From contig JAUXDG010000212.1 of NCBI GenBank assembly GCA_030618475.1, positions 1 through 5,041 on the forward strand: DNA of 5,041 nt. Direction: 5' to 3'. The stretch's first letter is position 1. The number at the start of each line of letters is the position of its first letter. The notes under the pieces were generated by a model. That model was not told the DNA's origin. It did no database searches and was given only the letters and a program-made list of their open reading frames with translations. Both the position numbers and the translations under genes were made by a program. Positions 1-4,987 of this stretch are shown piece by piece. The stretch is from Gammaproteobacteria bacterium (GTDB lineage: Bacteria; Pseudomonadota; Gammaproteobacteria; DSM-19610).

Positions 1-1802
1 TGCCTGGGGAGGGGGATCTGGCAGCGATACTGCAGGAGTATTTTAACGACAGGGGCGTCTTCCAGGGGCGTTTTACGGCTTCGGTACGAATTACCGCGAG
101 TTTTGGCGTCGCCGCACTCACCGAGGATATCGGTAACCCGGCCGAACTTGTCAACTGTGCCGACAAGGCGCTCTATGTCGCCAAGGAAAGCGGGCGCAAC
201 CGCGTGGTGGCCTGGGGGGATGCGCAGGACTCCGGCGAGCACCAGGCGTCAGACCAGGAGCCGGGGTCCGAAGTCAGTGATGGCCAGGCCGGCGAGTCCC
301 CCCTGGCGGCCGATACGGCGGCGGTTACAGCCGGTAACCGTGGACAGGAGAGCGAACCTCGCGATCTCAAACAGCTGCAAAGCAGGATCGCGGAGCTGGA
401 AGACGAGCTCAGCTATGCCCAGACCAGCCTCACACAAAAAGACGGCCGCGATACGCTCACCGATTTACCGAACCGGCTGCTGTTTTACGATCGGGTTTGT
501 CAGGCGCTGGCGCAAGGCCAACGATACGACCGGACCGCAGCGATTATTGTGCTCGACATCGATATGTTTCAACGTATTAACGATGCGCTGGGGTTTGTCG
601 TCGGCGATCAGCTGCTGAGAAAGGCGGCCGATCGGCTGGTGGAGATTTTGAGGAGCACGGATACGGTATCGCTGCTGGATGATAACTCCGCGAGTCCGAC
701 GGTGTCCCGCACCGGCGCCGACGAATTCGGTATCCTGCTGACGGATTTGAAAGACAGCGATATGGTGACATGGATCGTCAAGCGCATTCTGGACAATATG
801 TCGAAAGCCCTGGAAATCGACGGCCACGAGATATTTCTCACCTGCAGTGTGGGCATCAGTCTCTATCCACATGACGGCGATAACGCCGAGGTGCTGATGC
901 AAAACGCGAACGCAGCGCGATATAGCGCAAAACAGCATCTGAGCCGAAATAATTATGCCTTCTACTCCGCTGATCTCAATCAGTCGTCCTATAAACATCT
1001 GTGGTTTGAAAGTCAGCTGCATCATGCCTTGGAACAAGGTGAGCTGTCACTCCACTACCAGCCCAAGATCAACTTGCAGACGGGCAAGGTGACCAGCATG
1101 GAGGCGCTGATCCGCTGGAACAACCCGAAACTCGGCTTCGTGTCACCCGCCGACTTCATTCCCGTGGCAGAGCGTACCGGGCTGATCAACGAGATCGGAG
1201 AGTGGGTCACCCGGACGGCTTGTCGTCAGGCCAGGCAGTGGGTCGATGCGGGTTTTGTCGATGTGGGTGTGGCGGTGAATCTGTCGGCATTGCAGTTCCG
1301 TCAGGAGGACCTCCACGAACGAATCATCTCGACAGTGGCGGACAGCGGACTGGACCCGCAGCTTCTGGAGGTGGAAATCACAGAAAGTGTTGTGATGGAA
1401 AACTATGACATGGCACTCAGAATACTCGAGGAACTGCACAAAGCCGGCATTCATCTCGCCGTGGATGATTTCGGAACCGGTTACTCGTCGCTCGCCTATC
1501 TCAAATATCTGCCGCTCAACACCCTGAAAATTGATCGTTCTTTCCTCAGCGGTACGGTTCCGGACAAACAGGACGAGCTTATTATCACGGCGATTATCGC
1601 CATGGCCCACAGTATGGGGCTCGCGGTGGTCGCGGAGGGCGTGGAGAACAATGCACAGAAGGCCTTTCTTGCCGGCCTCGGATGCGACGAGGTGCAAGGC
1701 TATTTACTCAGTAAGCCGGTTCCGGAAGACGCGGTGCTCGCGCTTCTGGAGAAGTATAACAGCGAGGATCTGCCCGTCAGCAGGGCCCGTATACCGGCGT
1801 AG
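1..1802 (+). CDS. Tandem GGDEF-GGDEF-EAL c-di-GMP protein (5' partial)
   Basis: The frame is open from the left edge (first full codon at base 3; 599 residues visible), so the true start is upstream. Residues 1-67 are the C-terminal part of a first GGDEF domain (ITASFGVA, then ADKALYVAKESGRNRVV). A polar linker and a short likely coiled coil (about 121-145, LQSRIAELEDELSYAQ) follow. A second GGDEF domain (about 148-318) has DTLTDLPNR and LDIDMFQRIND but an altered signature, GADEF (238-242). The EAL domain (about 340-580) keeps the expected catalytic set: E367 of EAL, N426, E458 and E461 of EITE, D488-D489 of DDFGTGYSSL, K509, E545 and Q565. Family knowledge: GGDEF domains make c-di-GMP and EAL domains hydrolyse it to pGpG. 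I infer an active phosphodiesterase with a doubtful second cyclase; the first cyclase's active site and any sensor domain are off-window. The downstream neighbour converges, and no clear terminator lies in the 74-bp gap. Confidence 0.95.
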   Translation, partial: PGEGDLAAILQEYFNDRGVFQGRFTASVRITASFGVAALTEDIGNPAELVNCADKALYVAKESGRNRVVAWGDAQDSGEHQASDQEPGSEVSDGQAGESPLAADTAAVTAGNRGQESEPRDLKQLQSRIAELEDELSYAQTSLTQKDGRDTLTDLPNRLLFYDRVCQALAQGQRYDRTAAIIVLDIDMFQRINDALGFVVGDQLLRKAADRLVEILRSTDTVSLLDDNSASPTVSRTGADEFGILLTDLKDSDMVTWIVKRILDNMSKALEIDGHEIFLTCSVGISLYPHDGDNAEVLMQNANAARYSAKQHLSRNNYAFYSADLNQSSYKHLWFESQLHHALEQGELSLHYQPKINLQTGKVTSMEALIRWNNPKLGFVSPADFIPVAERTGLINEIGEWVTRTACRQARQWVDAGFVDVGVAVNLSALQFRQEDLHERIISTVADSGLDPQLLEVEITESVVMENYDMALRILEELHKAGIHLAVDDFGTGYSSLAYLKYLPLNTLKIDRSFLSGTVPDKQDELIITAIIAMAHSMGLAVVAEGVENNAQKAFLAGLGCDEVQGYLLSKPVPEDAVLALLEKYNSEDLPVSRARIPA

Positions 1803-1876
1803 CCTACCAGGCTCCTAGAAGCATCGACCGTTCACTTGCCCGGGTCCGTGCCATTAGCGCAGGCGTTCGGTATGTT

Positions 1877-2770
1877 TTACCGGCTCGCCACTGCAGGGAC
1901 TCCGACCACCATGCAGGCCTGCTTGTGGTGCGTCAGTTCGTCACAGACGCTGCGGGCCGTCACTTCCGTCAAGGGTCCAGCCTGGACCCGATAGAAAGAT
2001 ACCCCGTTGACACGGGCAGGTTCCACGCTGAGCTGCAGACTGCCCAGGATCGCCGGGTGCCGGGTCACATACTGCTGCCACATTTCGCGGGCACGCGCCT
2101 CACTGCGCATTGCCACGAGCTGAACCCGGAATCCAGCTAAGCGCTGGGGTTGCTTTGCGGGTTCCAAGGCGGGCGAGCCGGGTTCAGGTGTGTCGGAGGC
2201 AGACACCGATGTGCCCTTAAAGGATGGCAGATAGCTCAGTGCGGCGAACAGCACGGCGTCGGGTAGCGGATCATTACGCCGCGAGGCATCGTCTGCCTGA
2301 CGGCGCACCACGGCGTCATTCTTCGCAGGGGCGACACCGTCGCGCGCACCGTGGGCGATGAGCATCTGAGCCACGGCGCTATGGTTATTTCGCTTTGCCC
2401 AACCGAGCGGGGTTACGCCGCTACGAGTCCGGCGATTGAGCTGTGCCCCGTGCACAATCAGCAGCTCGACGACACCTGTGTGGCCACGATAGGCGGCCTG
2501 ATGCAAGGGCGTATTGCCATCGTCGACAGTGGCGTCGACATCAGCCCCGCGGGCGATGAGTTGCGCGACGACAGTCTCTTCACCATGAAACGCCGCCCAG
2601 TGCAGCGCTGTGTCGCCGTGCAGCCCCCGTTTGTGTACATCTGCACCGCTATTGATGAGGTGGGCGATACGCCCGGCTTGGTCTGCCCTGGAAGCATCCA
2701 GTAGCGGACCCGCTGCAGCGGGCATTATCCCCCAGCAGCCTAACAAAATGAGTCTTGAAAACCGTCGCAT
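1877..2770 (-). CDS. Exported ankyrin-repeat protein with C-terminal SPOR domain
   Basis: A 297-residue protein. Residues 1-20 look like a Sec signal peptide: basic RRFSR, a hydrophobic core, then PAAA before G21. About four ankyrin repeats follow (21-49, 51-82, 84-115, 117-145), with good TALHWAA and TPLHQAA cores and GADV-type turns; the first and last are degenerate capping repeats. A low-complexity polar linker (146-210) leads to a SPOR domain (about 213-289) with FRVQLVA near its start, YRVQAGPL at 260-267 and a cysteine pair (C276, C286). Family knowledge: ankyrin repeats bind proteins, and SPOR domains bind septal peptidoglycan stripped of stem peptides. I infer a periplasmic scaffold near the division site; partners are unknown. 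The ATG was chosen because the signal peptide starts there; its ribosome site (GGTG) is weak. A promoter-like sequence lies just upstream, so it may be transcribed separately from the RRM gene. Confidence 0.9.
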   Translation of the reverse strand: MRRFSRLILLGCWGIMPAAAGPLLDASRADQAGRIAHLINSGADVHKRGLHGDTALHWAAFHGEETVVAQLIARGADVDATVDDGNTPLHQAAYRGHTGVVELLIVHGAQLNRRTRSGVTPLGWAKRNNHSAVAQMLIAHGARDGVAPAKNDAVVRRQADDASRRNDPLPDAVLFAALSYLPSFKGTSVSASDTPEPGSPALEPAKQPQRLAGFRVQLVAMRSEARAREMWQQYVTRHPAILGSLQLSVEPARVNGVSFYRVQAGPLTEVTARSVCDELTHHKQACMVVGVPAVASR

Positions 2771-2799
2771 TCAGGCACCAGATTGTTGTTGAAGAAGGG

Positions 2800-2828
2800 A
2801 CTCTAACACGTTGCGACGCAAGTGAAAA
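2800..2828 (-). promoter_or_regulatory. Candidate sigma-70 promoter for the ankyrin-SPOR gene
   Basis: On the minus strand, TTTTCA (2823-2828; 4 of 6 matches to TTGACA) is followed after 17 bases by TAGAGT (2800-2805; 4 of 6 matches to TATAAT), with TG in the extended -10 position (TGtTAGAGT). The expected start would leave a leader of about 20 bases before the ATG at 2770. The spacer holds a perfect small palindrome, TTGCG-A-CGCAA (2811-2821), well placed for a repressor. Called by eye only. Confidence 0.35.
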
Positions 2829-2842
2829 CAGTAACTCGACAG

Positions 2843-3115
2843 CTAACGGCGCTTGCGTCCGCGTGCGGCCCGTGGGTCTTCGAAGCGTACGCGCAGGGAC
2901 CTGTCGCTACCGCTGATCATGTTGCCGTCCAGCGCCGCCTGCGCGGCACGGGCTTCGTGTCCTTCCATTTCGATGAAGCCGAAGCCCTTGCATTTGCCGG
3001 TAAAGATATCCGAGGCCACGCTGATTGAGCGTACCGTGCCGAATTTGGTGAACATTGAGCGGACGGAGTCTTCAGTGGCGTCCTGCGGGAGGTTGCCGAC
3101 AAACAGCTTTTTGAT
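2843..3115 (-). CDS. Small RRM-domain RNA-binding protein, apparent ATC start
   Basis: Read from ATC at 3115-3113 this is a 90-residue single-RRM protein, the usual size for bacterial RRM proteins. RNP2 is LFVGNL (4-9) and RNP1 is KGFGFIEM (43-50); both carry the aromatic residues that stack on RNA bases. The C-terminal tail is basic (RAARGRKRR). Family knowledge: such proteins bind single-stranded RNA and several cyanobacterial members are cold-induced. The odd point is the start. The frame has no ATG, GTG or TTG between the cold shock stop and M21 (3055-3053), and starting at M21 would remove RNP2, including strand beta 1. The ATC stands exactly where Met would precede KKLFVGNL and is seven bases after AGGA. 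A non-canonical start, a start-codon mutation or a base-call error are all possible. The cold shock gene lies upstream on the same strand, across a terminator; I see no clear promoter in that gap. Confidence 0.82.
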   Translation of the reverse strand: MKKLFVGNLPQDATEDSVRSMFTKFGTVRSISVASDIFTGKCKGFGFIEMEGHEARAAQAALDGNMISGSDRSLRVRFEDPRAARGRKRR

Positions 3116-3122
3116 GGGCGTG

Positions 3123-3126
3123 TCCT
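3123..3126 (-). promoter_or_regulatory. Ribosome binding site (AGGA) deciding the RRM start
   Basis: AGGA on the minus strand is separated by seven bases from the ATC at 3115-3113, a good spacing. The alternative ACG at 3121-3119 would leave only one base, so it is less likely. This site is the main DNA-level argument for initiation at the ATC. Confidence 0.5.
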
Positions 3127-3160
3127 GGTTGGAGCTGGCCGCTTGTCGCCGGCTGAGGAG

Positions 3161-3189
3161 AAAAAAGAACCCCGCGAGCGGGGTTCTTT
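3161..3189 (-). terminator. Rho-independent terminator after the cold shock gene
   Basis: On the minus strand a perfect inverted repeat, AAAGAACCCCGC / GCGGGGTTCTTT, with a two-base centre (in practice a 9-10 bp GC-rich stem with a small loop) runs directly into TTTTTT and then CTCC. This is a textbook intrinsic terminator for the cold shock transcript, about 25 bases past its stop codon. The plus strand has only three T after the stem, so the terminator is oriented leftward. It lies between the cold shock and RRM genes, so RRM expression needs read-through or a promoter I could not see. Confidence 0.93.
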
Positions 3190-3214
3190 GGTCTGGTGCT
3201 GGCTGCGGGTTTCG

Positions 3215-3421
3215 TCAGCTTGCCGGCGTGACGTTGGCGGCCTGCAGACCCTTGGGGCCTTTTTCCACGTCGAATGTGACCGACTGTCCTTCCATCAATG
3301 TCTTGAAACCGGCGCCCTGGATGGAGGAGTGATGCACGAACACATCAGCGCTGCCATCAGACGGAGAGATAAAGCCGAAGCCTTTTGATTCGTTGAACCA
3401 CTTAACGGTACCTGTCGTCAT
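3215..3421 (-). CDS. CspA-family cold shock protein
   Basis: A 68-residue single cold-shock domain, the standard family length. It begins MTTGTVKWFN and contains RNP1 KGFGFI (13-18) and RNP2 VFVHH (27-31), followed by GFKTLMEGQSVTFDVEKGPKG and AANV. Family knowledge: these cytoplasmic proteins bind single-stranded RNA and DNA, melt RNA secondary structure, and some act as transcription antiterminators. The ATG at 3421 is chosen because AAGGTGA (3427-3433) lies five bases before it; the in-frame GTG at 3430 falls inside that ribosome site. A long leader with an inverted repeat covering the ribosome site suggests post-transcriptional control. Sequence alone does not show whether it is cold-induced or constitutive. 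Confidence 0.97.
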   Translation of the reverse strand: MTTGTVKWFNESKGFGFISPSDGSADVFVHHSSIQGAGFKTLMEGQSVTFDVEKGPKGLQAANVTPAS

Positions 3422-3484
3422 GTAAATCACCTTTTAAAAAGAGAAACACGCAATCAATTGCAGATCTCAAAAAGGTGAATTACA
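3421..3484 (-). promoter_or_regulatory. Cold shock leader hairpin sequestering the ribosome site
   Basis: In the minus-strand transcript, GTAATTCACCTTTT (3483-3470) can pair with AAAAGGTGATTTAC (3435-3422), 13 of 14 bases, with one U-U mismatch. One further U-A pair reaches the A of the AUG. The right arm contains the whole Shine-Dalgarno sequence. Inside the loop, GAGA (3468-3465) can pair with TCTC (3444-3441), and GCAAT (3461-3457) with ATTGC (3454-3450), so the 64 bases form one long imperfect hairpin. I infer a translation switch, possibly thermosensing or opened by a cold shock protein. No folding energy was calculated. Confidence 0.6.
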
Positions 3485-3554
3485 GGAGATACCGGCATGG
3501 AGCTTCTGAGTAGACCTAGAGGACGTGCAACCAATTTGTAATGCAGGCGATGGC

Positions 3555-3584
3555 GTTACAAGACAGTAGTGTCGGATCGGTCAA
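3555..3584 (-). promoter_or_regulatory. Candidate sigma-70 promoter for the cold shock gene
   Basis: TTGACC (3579-3584; 5 of 6 matches) and TGTAAC (3555-3560; 4 of 6 matches) on the minus strand are 18 bases apart. Transcription would start near 3548 and give a leader of roughly 125 bases, in keeping with the long leaders of cspA-type mRNAs. A second possible -10, TATACT at 3601-3606, lacks a good -35. Neither is certain. Confidence 0.35.
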
Positions 3585-3639
3585 TCGCCTGACGCGCAAC
3601 AGTATATACGATAATCGGTGCATGGCACCCTGTTTTTCG

Positions 3640-3710
3640 CGGCGGTGGTTCCGCGACTCCGGGTGAACCAGACCCGCAATCACAGTGTGTTTGCCACCGC
3701 CGTATTTTTC
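3640..3710 (+). other. Nested inverted repeats with T-tail (possible structured RNA or terminator)
   Basis: CGGCGGTGG (3640-3648) pairs perfectly with CCACCGCCG (3694-3702), and TATTTTTC follows directly on the plus strand. Inside are two mutually exclusive helices: GGTTC/GAACC (3647-3651 with 3665-3669) and CGGGT/ACCCG (3660-3664 with 3672-3676). The T-tail gives a rightward orientation. The 45-base interior is long for a simple terminator, so an attenuator or small RNA end is possible. No upstream plus-strand gene needs a terminator here. Chance pairing cannot be excluded. Confidence 0.3.
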
Positions 3711-3729
3711 ATCCGACAGGTCTCGTTCA

Positions 3730-3897
3730 GTGTGGCTTGCGCTGCACCCGGAAACCGCGAGTTGGTTCGCCATCGGTGATACGGGAGACGAGCAGCCGGT
3801 GGCTCTTCAAATAGAAGCTAACCTGTTGATCTATATGGGTCAGAGCCTGAATGGCATAAATGCTGGCTATCTTAATATCAACATTGCTGATGACTAA
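3730..3897 (+). CDS. Doubtful small hypothetical protein or gene remnant
   Basis: Read from GTG at 3730, eight bases after AGGT, this gives 55 residues ending LIYMGQSLNGINAGYLNINIADD. The frame is open back to 3667, with another possible GTG at 3685 but no ribosome site there. The composition looks protein-like: mixed hydrophobic and acidic, without the Arg/Ser/Pro excess of antisense frames. I recognise no family, signal peptide or membrane segment. It may be the tail of a decayed gene, since base composition turns AT-rich within it and downstream. Its neighbours give no functional clue. Confidence 0.22.
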   Translation: MWLALHPETASWFAIGDTGDEQPVALQIEANLLIYMGQSLNGINAGYLNINIADD

Positions 3898-4181
3898 TTA
3901 ATACACGGCAATGCCACATAAATAATAGATAAAAAGTATAGCTGCAACTGACCCATAGTGGGGGCGTACCCATCTTCTGATCAAGATTAAAACCAATCGT
4001 CTGAACGATGGTCTCTGCGAGGCAAATGACTATTCTTATGCCGTAAGCCTATCGTAAGTCATTCGTAAGACACGAGGGAAAAGAAGTAGAAAAAGGCACT
4101 ACGTGGTTTTCCAACTTGGATCGGGATCGGGTACAGGGATAAGTAATTAAGCTCATATTAAGACCGAGAGTAATATAACTG
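3898..4181. other. AT-rich intergenic region upstream of the VPLPA-CTERM gene
   Basis: I see no convincing gene here. It holds a small bulged hairpin (3992-4012, ATCGT-CTGA-ACGAT flanked by ACC/GGT), the 11-bp tandem repeats described separately, and a tandem ATCGGG (4120-4131). A weak promoter-like pair, TTGGAT (4116-4121) and GATAAG (4138-4143), has a 16-base spacer and would give a leader of about 30 bases. No sigma-54 -24/-12 element was found. Confidence 0.5.
4040..4072 (+). repeat. Three tandem 11-bp repeats, consensus nYCGTAAGnCW (candidate operator)
   Basis: Three consecutive 11-mers, GCCGTAAGCCT, ATCGTAAGTCA and TTCGTAAGACA, share CGTAAG and a C at position 10. The core recurs at exactly 11 bp, about one helical turn, so all copies face the same side of the DNA. 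This spacing is typical of direct-repeat sites for OmpR/PhoB-family response regulators. The array lies about 110 bases before the VPLPA-CTERM start, on the upstream side of the weak promoter candidate. Confidence 0.55.
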
Positions 4182-4847
4182 ATGAACAACATAATAAAAA
4201 ACCTGGTGAAAAATGCGCTGATCGGCGCGGTATCCATGCTCGCCATGGTGGGACTAACAAATGCGGCGAGTATCGTTATGACGCCTAACCCGGTGGCGTC
4301 GGGCAATGTGGGTGATTCCATCGTCGTGAATATCGATGGTGTCGGCTGGGTGGCGGGTGAGAGTGGAACAGATATATTCGGCGACCCCGTTTCAACAAGC
4401 AGTGGTTCTAGCGGTGGTGGTCTCATTGTCACCTGGAATAACTCGATTGTGAACCTTGCCGATGGTCTTGCGGGCCTCGACATGACCTTCCCCGGCTCCC
4501 AGGATTTCGCGTTTGATCCGCCTGGGCCGACCTTGGATGTGGACCCCGAAAACAACGCGACCCTGCGGTTTGACGTGACCTCTTTCAGCTTCACGACGTT
4601 CCTTGCGGATTTCCCCATCGCGACCCTGACCTTCGATGCCGTGGGCGGCGGCAATACGCTGGCCACCCTGGGCCTTTCCACGTTTTCGTTCTGGCTTGAC
4701 GGGGACTTTAATGTGGAGCGCCCCCTGCAAGATATCGTCCTGGTCCCGACCTCCATTAATGTTAGTGCGGTACCGGTACCGGCTGCAGTATGGCTGTTCG
4801 GCAGCGGTGTGCTGGGTCTGGTCGGCGTAGCCCGTCGGCGGTCGTAA
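4182..4847 (+). CDS. VPLPA-type PEP-CTERM secreted protein with cohesin-like body
   Basis: A 221-residue protein. Residues 1-28 form a Sec signal peptide (MNNIIKNLVKNALIGAVSML, ending TNAA). The body (about 30-195) is Gly/Ser/Asp-rich, with alternating beta-type segments and a cohesin-like layout: VGDSIVVNIDG early, LIVTWNNSIVNL, then PIATLTFDAVGGG. The C-terminus (197-221) is a complete sorting signal: VPVPAAVW motif, a hydrophobic helix (LFGSGVLGLVGV) and a basic ARRR end. Family knowledge: exosortase recognises such tails, usually in bacteria that make exopolysaccharide, and the proteins reach the outer surface or matrix. No exosortase is in the window. The ATG is chosen because the signal peptide starts there; the ribosome site (GAGAG) is weak and about 11 bases away. 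The body's exact role is unknown; a cohesin-like fold is inferred from sequence pattern. Confidence 0.9.
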   Translation: MNNIIKNLVKNALIGAVSMLAMVGLTNAASIVMTPNPVASGNVGDSIVVNIDGVGWVAGESGTDIFGDPVSTSSGSSGGGLIVTWNNSIVNLADGLAGLDMTFPGSQDFAFDPPGPTLDVDPENNATLRFDVTSFSFTTFLADFPIATLTFDAVGGGNTLATLGLSTFSFWLDGDFNVERPLQDIVLVPTSINVSAVPVPAAVWLFGSGVLGLVGVARRRS

Positions 4848-4866
4848 GCCAGTCTATCGTAAGTTA
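4841..4866 (+). repeat. Two further CGTAAG units at the 3' end of the VPLPA-CTERM gene
   Basis: GTCGTAAGCCA (4841-4851) fits the upstream consensus fully and overlaps the TAA stop codon. ATCGTAAGTTA (4856-4866) fits except for one base. Their cores are 15 bases apart rather than 11. The 11-mer CTATCGTAAGT is identical at 4049-4059 and 4854-4864, so the gene is bracketed by a short direct repeat. Confidence 0.4.
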
Positions 4867-4906
4867 AGGCCATCACTACTGGAGTAAGTAAATAGCGAGT
4901 TACGAC

Positions 4907-4960
4907 AAATTGAATCACACAACAGCAGAAAAAACACCATCACTAAATTGAATTACACAC
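4907..4960 (+). repeat. Direct repeat in the leader of the last gene
   Basis: AAATTGAATCACACAA (4907-4922) and AAATTGAATTACACAC (4945-4960) match at 14 of 16 positions and start 38 bases apart. CATCACTA also occurs twice nearby (4871-4878 and 4938-4945). The units could be regulator sites or a local duplication. The stretch is AT-rich and otherwise empty; I see no clear terminator for the VPLPA-CTERM gene. Confidence 0.35.
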
Positions 4961-4987
4961 CTAAGTGTCAACGAGAGGAAATAAATC

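Noticed and set aside
204..206. GTG as the start of the c-di-GMP gene
   Set aside because: The frame upstream encodes a clear GGDEF C-terminus, so this GTG is internal.
465..1037. 190-codon minus-strand frame inside the GGDEF region
   Set aside because: It is antisense to conserved catalytic motifs, and its His/Arg/Gln-rich product is unlike a folded protein.
2351..2704. 117-codon plus-strand frame inside the ankyrin gene
   Set aside because: It mirrors the repeated ankyrin codons and shows no family features; the minus-strand protein is clearly real.
2735..2770. Lipobox-like LLGC in the ankyrin-SPOR signal peptide
   Set aside because: The cysteine is at residue 12, leaving too short a hydrophobic core, and Leu at -2 is atypical; cleavage after PAAA fits better.
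3497..3541. 14-codon plus-strand ORF (MELLSRPRGRATNL) after AGGAG
   Set aside because: The ribosome site is good, but the ORF is very short, antisense to the cold shock leader, and no rightward promoter is evident. AGGAG may occur by chance.
3624..3640. TGGCAC followed by a T-run resembling a sigma-54 promoter
   Set aside because: The -12 GC dinucleotide is absent and no gene follows at a suitable distance on that strand.
3516..3773. 85-codon minus-strand frame upstream of the cold shock gene
   Set aside because: It has no ribosome site and a His/Arg/Ser-rich product, and it overlaps the likely promoter and leader of the cold shock gene.
4049..4918. 289-codon open frame on the minus strand covering the VPLPA-CTERM gene
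   Set aside because: It is longer than the sense gene, but its product is Thr/Ser/Pro-rich with no domain. The sense strand has a signal peptide, a sorting tail and coherent composition, so this is an antisense shadow.
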